From the NCBI GenBank assembly GCA_025352305.1, contig JANXTQ010000291.1, forward strand, positions 1 to 18,751: DNA of 18,751 nucleotides, in the 5' to 3' direction. Below are positions 7,938 through 14,278 of the stretch, piece after piece; the first letter of the stretch is position 1, and every line of letters starts with the position of its first letter. Source of the DNA: Actinomycetes bacterium. Its GTDB lineage: Bacteria; Actinomycetota; Acidimicrobiia; Acidimicrobiales; RAAP-2. The translations under genes were made by a program, and so were the position numbers. The notes beneath the pieces are model-generated. The model did no database searches, was not told the DNA's origin, and saw nothing but the letters and a program-made list of their open reading frames with translations.

Positions 7938-8471
7938 ATGAACACAATGCCCATTCGCCAATTTGGTGATCCCGTTTTGAACCAAGTAACGACGGAGATT
8001 TCCGACATTGATTCGCGCATTGCGTCGCTCGCTAAGACCATGATCGAGACAATGTACGAAGCGCCTGGCTCGGGTCTCGCCGCCAATCAAGTCGGTGTAC
8101 AAAAGCGAATGTTTGTCTACGACAAAGGCGATGGTCCGGTCGTCGTCATCAATCCATCAATCGTCGAGTCCGATGGCGAATGGACCTTTGAAGAGGGCTG
8201 TCTCAGTGTCCCGGGCCTGTCGTGGGAGATTACGCGGCCCAATCGGGTGTATTTAGTTGGTCGAGATCTCGATGGAAATGAACTCTCGATCGAAACCGAC
8301 GAATACGAAGGTCGAATCTTCCAACACGAAATGGATCACCTAAACGGGATTTTGCTCGTTGACCGCCTCGACGATGACCAGCGAAAGGCCGCCAAGCGCT
8401 TACTGCGTCAACGCGCGCTGGACATTGCTACGACGGACCCCGACGGGCTGCGTTCCTTGTTGGGCGAGTAG
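7938..8471 (+). CDS. def: Peptide deformylase
   Basis: Removes the formyl group from the N-terminal Met of new proteins; cytoplasmic metalloenzyme. All three family motifs are present: GSGLAANQVGV (44-54, motif 1), EEGCLSVPG (85-93, metal ligand Cys88) and FQHEMDHLNGIL (128-139, ligands His130 and His134, catalytic Glu131). The 177 residues are usual. Two ATGs are possible (7938 and 7947); the first is chosen because it lies at the expected leaderless start after TAGCGT, but the second also leaves a complete protein. Pairing with fmt, which adds the formyl group, is widespread. The stop TAG is followed at once by the GTG of fmt. Confidence 0.97.
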   Translation: MNTMPIRQFGDPVLNQVTTEISDIDSRIASLAKTMIETMYEAPGSGLAANQVGVQKRMFVYDKGDGPVVVINPSIVESDGEWTFEEGCLSVPGLSWEITRPNRVYLVGRDLDGNELSIETDEYEGRIFQHEMDHLNGILLVDRLDDDQRKAAKRLLRQRALDIATTDPDGLRSLLGE

Positions 8472-9362
8472 GTGCGCCTCGTTTTTCTGGGGTCGCCCAC
8501 TGCAGCGGTCCCGTCGCTGCACGCGCTGGTTCAAGCGGGCCACGAGGTGGTGCTCGTCGTAACGGGGGCCGATCGACGACGCGGACGTGGCTCAGCTCAG
8601 TCGCCAACGCCGGTCGCTACGGCTGCGCGCGAACTCGGGCTCACGACCGTTCACGAACTCGACGCCGTTACGCAGGTCAACGCCGATCTGGGCGTAGTCG
8701 TTGCCTACGGAGCAATGATTCCAACAGCGGTCTTGGACCAACTGTCAATGTTGAACGTTCACTTCAGCCTCCTACCGCGCTGGCGCGGCGCCGCTCCGGT
8801 GCAGCGAGCCATTTTGGCGGGAGACGTCGAGACGGGTGTCTGCGTCATGGGACTGGAGCCGACTCTGGACACCGGACCGCTGTACGCGCGAGCCGCTACA
8901 CCCATTGGAGAAAAAAACGTTGTCGATCTGACCAATGAACTCGCCCTCATGGGAGCGCGACTGCTCGGTGAAACATTGTCGAGCACGCCGTTAAGCGAAC
9001 CGTTGCCACACGAGGGCGAAGCGTCGTACGCGAAAAAGATGACGGCGGCTGACTGCGTCCTTGATCCCGCGAATACGGCACTGCAACTATCGCGGATTGT
9101 TCGAAGCGGTCACGGGATTGCGCGCGTTGGAGGGCGTCGGCTCATTGTTCTCAGTGCGGTGGCCACCGATCTGTTACTCGAGCAGGGCCGCGTGCAGAGT
9201 CAACACAACGGAGTGCTGCTCGGCACGAGTGAGGGTTCACTGTTGCTGCACGACGTGCGCGGGGAGGGGTCTCGAACAATGTCCTCGCGTGACTGGATTC
9301 GAGGCGTGGCCAACAGCGCCGACGAAATGACGTGGAGCCGTGATGAGTCGTTGCGCCCGTAG
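8472..9362 (+). CDS. fmt: Methionyl-tRNA formyltransferase
   Basis: Formylates initiator Met-tRNA with 10-formyltetrahydrofolate. The N-terminal Rossmann domain opens with RLVFLGSP, followed by GADRRRGRG and the SLLP loop in NVHFSLLPRWRGAAPVQ. The formyl-donor site has GVCVMGLEPTLDTGP, and the C-terminal OB-like domain includes SYAKKMTAADCVLD. The 296 residues are slightly short compared with about 310 but complete. The start is a GTG directly after the def stop; no Shine-Dalgarno stands out, so coupling to def is likely. In mycobacteria fmt is followed by rsmB (fmu) before rpe; here rpe follows directly. The stop TAG is also the first half of the hexamer assigned to rpe. Confidence 0.95.
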   Translation: MRLVFLGSPTAAVPSLHALVQAGHEVVLVVTGADRRRGRGSAQSPTPVATAARELGLTTVHELDAVTQVNADLGVVVAYGAMIPTAVLDQLSMLNVHFSLLPRWRGAAPVQRAILAGDVETGVCVMGLEPTLDTGPLYARAATPIGEKNVVDLTNELALMGARLLGETLSSTPLSEPLPHEGEASYAKKMTAADCVLDPANTALQLSRIVRSGHGIARVGGRRLIVLSAVATDLLLEQGRVQSQHNGVLLGTSEGSLLLHDVRGEGSRTMSSRDWIRGVANSADEMTWSRDESLRP

Positions 9363-9365
9363 TCT
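9360..9365 (+). promoter_or_regulatory. Putative -10 element of rpe, built on the fmt stop codon
   Basis: TAGTCT consists of the fmt stop TAG plus three bases and ends six bases before the ATG at 9372. No Shine-Dalgarno is present. This matches the leaderless pattern also seen at mihF and def; a -35 is not obvious. Confidence 0.4.
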
Positions 9366-9371
9366 GTGCTC

Positions 9372-10061
9372 ATGAGTCCACGCGACCCGGGAGTGAGCGG
9401 ATCGCTGCGTATTGCTCCGTCGATTTTGGCTGCGGACTTTGCGGATTTAGCCAACGCCATCGAGACCGTGGATGAGCAGACCGATTGGCTTCACGTAGAC
9501 GTAATGGACGGTCACTTCGTTCCGAATCTGTCCATTGGACCACCGGTAGTCGCGTCCATGCGCCCGTGCAGCGCCAAGTTCTTTGACTGTCACCTCATGA
9601 TTAGCGAACCGGAGCGTTACCTCGAATCGTTCGCGCACGCTGGCGCCGACGGCTGCACCGTGCACGTTGAAGTGGGCAATACTGCCGCGCTGTTGGCGCA
9701 AACGCGCGAACTCGGACTTCGAGTGGGTTTGGCTGCCAATCCCGATACGCCGTTCGAGCGTATTGAACCTTTTCTTGATCAGATAGATCTCTTGTTGCTC
9801 ATGACTGTCTTTCCCGGGTTTGGGGGTCAGTCGTTCATTGGCGACGTGATGGACAAAGTGAGAAGTGCTCGACGCGTCGTTGACGCAAATGAGCTAGCGG
9901 TAAATATTGAAGTGGACGGGGGTATCGACCTCACGACCGCGCCGATCGCCGTGGCCGCGGGCGCCAACGTTTTAGTTGCGGGCAGCGCCATATTTTCTCG
10001 CCCGTCTCCGCTCGATGCGGCGCGCGCGTTACGTGACGCCGCGCAGTCGTCGCTCGTATGA
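9372..10061 (+). CDS. rpe: Ribulose-phosphate 3-epimerase
   Basis: Interconverts ribulose 5-phosphate and xylulose 5-phosphate in the pentose phosphate pathway; ribulose 5-phosphate is also the substrate of the RibB domain encoded downstream. The TIM-barrel signatures are IAPSILAADF, the metal-binding HVDVMDGHFVPN, DCHLMI, MTVFPGFGGQSF and the phosphate/metal site NIEVDGGI. From the ATG at 9372 the protein has 229 residues, normal for the family. A GTG six bases earlier (9366) is in frame; the ATG is preferred because the TAGTCT hexamer ends just before that GTG. The 3' end overlaps ribD as ATGA, so rpe belongs to the riboflavin operon. Confidence 0.95.
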   Translation: MSPRDPGVSGSLRIAPSILAADFADLANAIETVDEQTDWLHVDVMDGHFVPNLSIGPPVVASMRPCSAKFFDCHLMISEPERYLESFAHAGADGCTVHVEVGNTAALLAQTRELGLRVGLAANPDTPFERIEPFLDQIDLLLLMTVFPGFGGQSFIGDVMDKVRSARRVVDANELAVNIEVDGGIDLTTAPIAVAAGANVLVAGSAIFSRPSPLDAARALRDAAQSSLV

Positions 10062-11044
10062 GTCTTGATGACGAACGCTGGATGCGCAAGGCGCTGGAGA
10101 TCTCACGGGCAGCGCGTCGAGTAGCGCCACCAAATCCTTGGGTGGGCGCTGTCATTGTTGGCCTCCAGGGAGATGAGATCTCGTCGGGAATCACGGGCGC
10201 GCCCGGGGGAGCGCACGCCGAGGTATCTGCGTTACAACGAGCGGGGGACCGCGCTCGCGGATCCACGCTTTACGTCACACTCGAACCGTGCAATCACGTG
10301 GGGCGAACTCCTCCCTGCAGTGCGGCAGTCATCGCGGCGGGCGTTGCCCGTGTTGTCGTAGCAACGGATGACCCCGATGCGCGCGTCAGTGGCAGCGGCA
10401 TCAGTGCACTGCGCGAAGCGGGTTTAACCGTTGACCTCGGCACGTGCAGTTCTGACGCGGAACTCGAGCTAGCTCCTTATTTATGGCATCGTCGATTTCG
10501 GCGCCCGTACGTGGTTCTAAAGGTGGCATCGACATTGGATGGCCGAGTGGCGATGGCCAATGGAACGAGTCAGTGGATTACGAGTGCTGAGGCTCGCCTC
10601 GACGCACACGAAGTACGTGCTGACTCCCAAGCAATCTTGGTCGGAGCGCAAACGGTGCGTTCCGACGATCCCGAATTAACCGCACGAACTGCGAGCGGCC
10701 TCTATGAACCGTTGCGCGTCGTACTCGGTCGTGCGCCGATTAACGACAAGATTCATCCCTGTTTGGAACGAAGTGGCGATCTCGGAGAAATTTTGGACGA
10801 GCTCGGTGAACGTGACGTCCTGCAACTCCTCATTGAAGGCGGTCCAAAGACGGCGAGTGCGTTTTTATCCGAGGGCCTTGTCAATAGGGTGATCTGGTAC
10901 GTGGCCCCCGGATTCGCGGGTGCCAACGGTGGACTCGGAGCGTTAGAAAACTTGCGAACGGAAACAATTTCTGATTTGCGTCGAGGCCGAATTCTGGCGG
11001 TTCGCCAGATCGGTGAAGATGTACGCATTGATGTGGAGGTGTGA
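10058..11044 (+). CDS. ribD: Bifunctional riboflavin deaminase / reductase
   Basis: Carries out the second and third steps of the pyrimidine branch of riboflavin synthesis: zinc-dependent deamination of the diaminopyrimidine, then NADPH reduction of the ribosyl side chain. Deaminase zinc site: HAE (His53, Glu55) and EPCNHVGRTPPC (Cys78, Cys87), after PPNPWVGAVIV. The reductase starts near residue 150 with LKVASTLDGR and includes SQAILVGAQTVRSDDP and LLIEGGPKTASAFL. The protein has 328 residues against about 340-370 elsewhere. The shortening lies in the reductase, between RVVLGRAP and ILDELGERDV, where E. coli has roughly 25 more residues. The start overlaps the rpe stop as ATGA and lacks a Shine-Dalgarno, suggesting coupling. 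No ribE follows; the next gene is ribBA. Confidence 0.95.
   Translation: MSLDDERWMRKALEISRAARRVAPPNPWVGAVIVGLQGDEISSGITGAPGGAHAEVSALQRAGDRARGSTLYVTLEPCNHVGRTPPCSAAVIAAGVARVVVATDDPDARVSGSGISALREAGLTVDLGTCSSDAELELAPYLWHRRFRRPYVVLKVASTLDGRVAMANGTSQWITSAEARLDAHEVRADSQAILVGAQTVRSDDPELTARTASGLYEPLRVVLGRAPINDKIHPCLERSGDLGEILDELGERDVLQLLIEGGPKTASAFLSEGLVNRVIWYVAPGFAGANGGLGALENLRTETISDLRRGRILAVRQIGEDVRIDVEV
11035..11040 (+). promoter_or_regulatory. Shine-Dalgarno of ribBA
   Basis: GGAGGT in the last codons of ribD ends three bases before the ATG at 11044. An in-frame GTG at 11041 would touch the site directly, so the ATG is the better start even though the spacing is short. Confidence 0.6.
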
Positions 11045-12261
11045 TGGCACTGTCAACGATTGAAGAAGCGGTCGAAGCAATTCGCCGAGGTGGAATGGTC
11101 GTCGTGGTCGACGACGAAGACCGCGAAAATGAGGGCGACCTGATCATGGCCGCCCAGGACGTGACGCCCGAACACATGGCTTTTTTTCTTAAGTACACCT
11201 CGGGACTGTTTTGCGTGCCGATCGAACCCTCGCGAGCCGACGAACTGGACCTGCCGCTGATGGTGCTCGCTAATACCGAAGCGCTGCGTACGGCCTTTAC
11301 GGTCTCGGTGGACTACCGCCACGGAACGACCACCGGAATTTCTGCGGCGGACCGTTCGGCAACGGTGCGCGCCCTCATTAACCCCGATACCCGACCCACC
11401 GATCTCAATCGTCCGGGGCACATTTTCCCTCTGCGTTACCGACCGGGTGGAGTACTGAAGCGCGCGGGACACACCGAAGCGACCGTTGACCTGTGTCGAA
11501 TGGCGGGCAAAATGCCGTCGGGAGTTCTCTGCGAAATCGTGAGCGCCGACAAATCCGACATGGCGCGCTTGCCAGAGTTGGAGAGTTTTGCCGCAGAGCA
11601 CTCCATGCCGATCATTTCAATCGCCGAACTGATCCGCTACCGGCGACGCAACGAAAAACTCGTCAAGCGCGTGGCTGACGCGCAGCTGCCCACTGAGCAC
11701 GGTGAGTTCAAGGTCTTTGTTTACGAGAATGTTCTCGACGGACAACAACATCTCGCCATGGTTTACGGCGACGTAGAAGCGACGGCGAACGTTCTTGTTC
11801 GCGTTCACTCAGAGTGCTTGACCGGCGACGTCATGGGCTCACTACGTTGCGACTGTGGACCCCAACTCCATACGGCGTTGGCCAAGGTGGCGGCTGAAGG
11901 AGCCGGTGTGGTGGTCTACCTGCGGGGCCAAGAAGGTCGTGGCATTGGGCTCGGACACAAGATTCGCGCCTACGCGCTGCAAGAAGACGGCCACGACACC
12001 GTGGACGCCAATTTGGAGTTGGGTCTGCCGGTCGACTCGCGAGAGTACGGAATCGGCGCGCAGATCCTCGTGGACCTCGGGGTGTCCTCCATGCGAATCA
12101 TGACCAATAATCCCGCCAAATACGGCGGTCTCGAGGGATTCGGACTCAACATTGTTGAACGGGTACCAATTGAGAGTCATCCCACGGAGTTCAACATCAA
12201 CTACTTGCGCACCAAGCGTGAACGCATGGGACATCTCCTTGAAGGTCTCGATGGCGAGTAG
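11044..12261 (+). CDS. ribBA: Bifunctional DHBP synthase / GTP cyclohydrolase II
   Basis: Feeds both branches of riboflavin synthesis. The N-terminal RibB half makes 3,4-dihydroxy-2-butanone 4-phosphate from ribulose 5-phosphate: [15 protein letters not shown] (acidic metal site, about 23-37), [40 protein letters not shown] and [17 protein letters not shown]. The C-terminal RibA half opens the GTP ring: [18 protein letters not shown] (zinc cysteines near 258, 269 and 271), [11 protein letters not shown] and [14 protein letters not shown]. The 405 residues are standard and both active sites look complete. The start overlaps the ribD stop (TGATG), and the stop lies inside the start of ribH. rpe upstream produces a substrate interconvertible with the RibB input. 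Confidence 0.97.
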   Translation: MALSTIEEAVEAIRRGGMVVVVDDEDRENEGDLIMAAQDVTPEHMAFFLKYTSGLFCVPIEPSRADELDLPLMVLANTEALRTAFTVSVDYRHGTTTGISAADRSATVRALINPDTRPTDLNRPGHIFPLRYRPGGVLKRAGHTEATVDLCRMAGKMPSGVLCEIVSADKSDMARLPELESFAAEHSMPIISIAELIRYRRRNEKLVKRVADAQLPTEHGEFKVFVYENVLDGQQHLAMVYGDVEATANVLVRVHSECLTGDVMGSLRCDCGPQLHTALAKVAAEGAGVVVYLRGQEGRGIGLGHKIRAYALQEDGHDTVDANLELGLPVDSREYGIGAQILVDLGVSSMRIMTNNPAKYGGLEGFGLNIVERVPIESHPTEFNINYLRTKRERMGHLLEGLDGE

Positions 12262-12796
12262 CGACGAAACACTCTTTGACCCCGCGCTCAACGAGTCGCT
12301 GCGTTCGCGCGTGGGCTCGTACCTCGAGGGTTCTGCGGAAGGACGCGGTCTTCGAATCGGTATCGCGTGCGCCCGATTCAACGGGGGCGTTACTACGAGA
12401 CTGCTCGTCTCGGCCCTCGACGCGCTCAGCGAGTGTGGCGTAGAGCGCGCCGACGTCGCCGTGGCGTGGGCCCCCGGGGCCTTTGAGCTTCCGCTGGTGG
12501 CTCGCGCCTTTGTTCATAGTTCAACACCCGTTGACGCAGTCATTGTGCTCGGCGCCGTTATTCGTGGCGATACGGGCCACTACGAAGTAGTGGCAAACGA
12601 ATGCGCTCGCGGGGTTCAGCACGTGCAACTCAGCAGCGCGGTGCCGGTGATCTTTGGAGTTTTGACCGTCAATACCGTCGAGCAGGCGCTCGAACGTTCG
12701 TTACCCGATAACACCAACAAGGGACGTGAGTCCGCACTAACGGCCATTGAGATGGTTCGTGTCCTGCGCCTGCGGCCCTTGGCGAACGATCGGTGA
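12251..12796 (+). CDS. ribH: 6,7-dimethyl-8-ribityllumazine synthase
   Basis: Condenses the RibD and RibBA products to lumazine, the penultimate step to riboflavin. Recognised by ARFNGGVTTRLL (41-52), APGAFELPLVARAF (74-87), VIVLGAVIRGDTGHYEVVAN with the probable catalytic His110, PVIFGVLTVNTVEQAL and the phosphate-binding NKGRESALTAIEM. From the ATG at 12251, with GAAGG (12241-12245) five bases upstream, the product has 181 residues. That is longer than the usual 150-160 because of about 25 extra, probably flexible, residues at the N terminus. An ATG at 12152 deep inside ribBA gives out-of-frame residues and is rejected. The gene overlaps ribBA by 11 bases and the next gene by four. Confidence 0.95.
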   Translation: MASSDETLFDPALNESLRSRVGSYLEGSAEGRGLRIGIACARFNGGVTTRLLVSALDALSECGVERADVAVAWAPGAFELPLVARAFVHSSTPVDAVIVLGAVIRGDTGHYEVVANECARGVQHVQLSSAVPVIFGVLTVNTVEQALERSLPDNTNKGRESALTAIEMVRVLRLRPLANDR

Positions 12797-13011
12797 AGGG
12801 CACCGTTCGCAGTTTTGATGCCCGACGCGGCGACGGAGTCATTGAAAGCGATGACGGACAGTCGTACTACTTTCACTGCGTGAGCATTGCGGACGGATCT
12901 CGAAGCATTGAACCGTCAACTCGCGTCAGCGCTCGCGTGAGCGTCGGGTTGCTCGGTCGCGACGAATTGACCGAGATTTACTCGTTGGCTGACGAGGCCA
13001 CGCGAACGTAA
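12793..13011 (+). CDS. Small cold-shock-domain-like protein
   Basis: A 72-residue protein resembling the cold-shock domain, a five-stranded nucleic-acid-binding barrel. MKGTVRSFDARRGDGVIESDDG aligns with the usual GTVKxFxxxKGFGFI start, and YYFHCVSIADGSRSI with the second RNA-binding strand; the V-rich segment and GLLGRDELTEIYSL complete the barrel. The first RNP motif is degenerate: Asp and Val stand where the stacking Phe residues normally are, so nucleic-acid binding may be weak or different. The GTG start overlaps the ribH stop as GTGA, making it the last gene of the riboflavin operon. Its final 34 bases overlap the end of the opposite-strand gene. It could act as an RNA chaperone, but no function is demonstrated by the sequence. 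Confidence 0.75.
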   Translation: MKGTVRSFDARRGDGVIESDDGQSYYFHCVSIADGSRSIEPSTRVSARVSVGLLGRDELTEIYSLADEATRT

Positions 13012-13256
13012 GCCAACTGGATCTGGGCTAGCGCCTCGTACAACAAGGTCGCTCGTTCTCCCAATCTGTCGTTCACGCTGGCCAGAACTGCGCTGGCCGC
13101 GTCAATGGCGATTTGGGCAGAGTCCAACTGCGCGGGCTCGGCCGACACGTGCAACGCCGCGAGTTCCAGTAGGTGAAAGACGTGATTTGCCACCACGATT
13201 TCGACCGGCGCTTCGCGCAACGCGGCAATCTGTTCTTCGTTCAAGAGATCGTTCAT
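12978..13256 (-). CDS. DUF1844-like small protein of unknown function
   Basis: The only minus-strand gene supported in the window; 92 residues from the ATG at 13256. No signal peptide or membrane segment is seen. It reads as an all-helical protein: EEQIAALREAPVEIVVANHV, a central LLELAALHV, then LDSAQIAIDAASAVLASVND and EALAQIQLAYVRV. This pattern resembles DUF1844 proteins, which as I recall often sit beside infC in actinomycetes, but I am only moderately sure of the family. In-frame GTGs further upstream (the longest at 13334, 118 residues) cannot be excluded. The ATG has only a weak Shine-Dalgarno. A possible -10 (TACGTT on the minus strand) lies about 28 bases before it. The 3' end overlaps the cold-shock-like gene by 34 bases. 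Confidence 0.7.
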   Translation of the reverse strand: MNDLLNEEQIAALREAPVEIVVANHVFHLLELAALHVSAEPAQLDSAQIAIDAASAVLASVNDRLGERATLLYEALAQIQLAYVRVASSANE

Positions 13257-13311
13257 GGTTGCTGGCTCATCTGACACGTCTGCTAACGTAATACGGGAAT
13301 TCACAGCAAGT

Positions 13312-13331
13312 GAGGTTGGTTCGCCAACTTC
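13312..13331 (+). other. TTCG-loop hairpin in the infC upstream region
   Basis: Arms GAGGTTGG (13312-13319) and CCAACTTC (13324-13331) pair over eight positions, one of them G-T, around a TTCG loop. In RNA this would be a stable tetraloop hairpin if the infC transcript begins upstream of it. It could equally act as a DNA dyad between the divergent genes. Confidence 0.45.
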
Positions 13332-13386
13332 CACCTCGCCACCCTTGGTGCGCTAGGTCCGGCCTATTTAGCCTCGCTTGCCGTGG

Positions 13387-13404
13387 CGACACCTTGGGGT
13401 GTCG
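13387..13404 (+). other. Perfect 7-bp hairpin immediately upstream of the infC ribosome-binding sites
   Basis: CGACACC (13387-13393) and GGTGTCG (13398-13404) are exact reverse complements around a TTGG loop. No T-run follows; instead TAAGGAG begins on the next base, so it is a leader element and not a terminator. Confidence 0.65.
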
Positions 13405-13405
13405 T

Positions 13406-13418
13406 AAGGAGCAAGGAG
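13406..13418 (+). promoter_or_regulatory. Tandem Shine-Dalgarno sequences of infC
   Basis: AAGGAG occurs twice (13406-13411 and 13413-13418), separated by one C. The second lies six bases before the ATC at 13425, ideal spacing, and 15 bases before the nearest conventional start, GTG at 13434. This site decides the infC start. Confidence 0.75.
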
Positions 13419-13424
13419 AGAGTT

Positions 13425-14057
13425 ATCGCAACAGTGCCTGGTGACCACCGCGTGAACGACCGTATTCGCGTGGAATCGATTCGCCTGATTGACCACGAAG
13501 GCAACCAGATGGGCGTGACGTCAACTCGTGACGCACTCGCTCTGGCTCGCAGTCTGGATCTCGATTTGGTTGAAATCGCTCCCACCGCGAGCCCGCCGGT
13601 ATGTCGCATTATGGACTACGGAAAGTTCAAGTTCGATGAAGCCCAAAAGGCCAAAGAGTCGCGACGCAAGACGCAAAACGTCGGCGTAAAAGAGATGAAA
13701 TATCGCCCCAAGATTGGTGATCAGGACTTCTCAACAAAAACTCGAATGGTGGAACGCTTCTTAAACGAAGGTCACAAAGTCAAGGTCACGATCATGTTTC
13801 GTGGACGAGAGTCAGCTCACCCGGAGTTGGGTAAGAAAATCTTGGACCGCATCGTCGAGCGCATTGGCGACCTCGCCCGTGTGGAGTCGTCGCCGAAGCT
13901 GGACGGACGAAACATGACAATGGTGCTCGGTCCCGATAAGCGTCCCAAAGTTGCAAAAACCGATTCACCCGATTCACCCGATTCGCCTGAATTAGTACTG
14001 AGTAACGACGTTGCATCACCGGATGCGACGTCAGAGATTGTGACTGAGGAGAGTTGA
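13425..14057 (+). CDS. infC: Translation initiation factor IF-3, probable AUC start
   Basis: IF3 binds the 30S subunit, keeps it apart from 50S and proofreads start-codon/initiator pairing. N-domain: HRVNDRIRVESIRLIDHEGNQ with NQMGV; linker AQKAKESRRKTQNV; C-domain: KEMKYRPKIGDQDF, GHKVKVTIMFRGRE and HPELGKKIL. The length is 210 residues from ATC, including a tail of about 35 residues rich in Asp, Ser, Pro and Glu that E. coli IF3 lacks. Starts considered: GTG 13383 lies inside the hairpin region and upstream of the Shine-Dalgarno; GTG 13434 and GTG 13452 are too far from it; ATC 13425 is at perfect distance. infC uses rare AUU or AUC starts in E. coli and Myxococcus, where IF3 represses its own start. 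It heads the infC-rpmI-rplT operon. Confidence 0.93.
   Translation: MATVPGDHRVNDRIRVESIRLIDHEGNQMGVTSTRDALALARSLDLDLVEIAPTASPPVCRIMDYGKFKFDEAQKAKESRRKTQNVGVKEMKYRPKIGDQDFSTKTRMVERFLNEGHKVKVTIMFRGRESAHPELGKKILDRIVERIGDLARVESSPKLDGRNMTMVLGPDKRPKVAKTDSPDSPDSPELVLSNDVASPDATSEIVTEES
13962..13988 (+). repeat. Three 9-base tandem repeats in the infC tail
   Basis: GATTCACCC occurs twice in a row, followed by the diverged copy GATTCGCCT, encoding DSP three times within the acidic C-terminal tail. Probably slippage in a disordered tail. Confidence 0.8.
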
Positions 14058-14058
14058 T

Positions 14059-14253
14059 ATGCCAAAAATGAAGACGGACAGTGGCGCGAAGAAGCGCATC
14101 AAGGTCACCAGCACCGGTCGACTTCGACGCCGCAAGGCCTTTCGCGGCCACTTGATGGAAACCAAATCATCAGTGCGCACCCGCCGACTCGGCCGAGAGA
14201 CCGAAGTGGCCCCGGGCCAGGCAAAGAACATCAAGAAATTAATGGGCCTGTAG
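14059..14253 (+). CDS. rpmI: 50S ribosomal protein L35
   Basis: Small, very basic large-subunit protein, 64 residues, standard length. [20 protein letters not shown], then the [11 protein letters not shown] segment, RTRRLGR and the C-terminal [10 protein letters not shown] follow the L35 pattern residue by residue. GAGGAGAG (14046-14053) sits five bases before the ATG, and the infC stop (TGA, ending 14057) leaves a one-base gap, so it is co-transcribed and probably coupled. A 25-base gap separates it from rplT. Confidence 0.98.
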   Translation: MPKMKTDSGAKKRIKVTSTGRLRRRKAFRGHLMETKSSVRTRRLGRETEVAPGQAKNIKKLMGL

Positions 14254-14278
14254 GCACGCGAGAAAGGGAGATAGATCA

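Larger units (their letters stand above)
13373..13418 (+). promoter_or_regulatory. Possible Shine-Dalgarno-masking stem in the infC leader
   Basis: CTC-G-CTTG (13373-13380) can pair with CAAGGAG (13412-13418) with a single bulged G. This would cover the ribosome-binding site nearest the infC start and enclose the perfect hairpin at 13387-13404. CC at 13381-13382 could extend pairing to GG of the first Shine-Dalgarno. A structure switching between masked and open forms would permit autoregulation; this is inference from complementarity alone. Confidence 0.4.
13257..13424. promoter_or_regulatory. Divergent control region between the DUF1844-like gene and infC
   Basis: The longest non-coding stretch in the window (168 bases). 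It must hold the promoters for both divergent genes. AT-rich TAACGTAATAC at 13284-13294 contains -10-like hexamers on both strands: TAACGT on plus, with TTGCTG at 13259 nineteen bases upstream, and TACGTT on minus. Neither has a strong -35. The right part contains two hairpins and the tandem ribosome-binding sites described separately, so a leader of about 125 bases on the infC mRNA is plausible. No T-run that would make an intrinsic terminator is present. Confidence 0.5.

Noticed and set aside
10000..10060. FMN (RFN) riboswitch upstream of the riboflavin genes
   Set aside because: rpe, ribD and ribBA overlap, leaving no untranslated space, and no conserved RFN segments are visible upstream of rpe.
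13387..13404. Perfect hairpin as an intrinsic terminator
   Set aside because: No T-run follows, and it sits directly before the infC ribosome-binding sites, so it fits a leader better.
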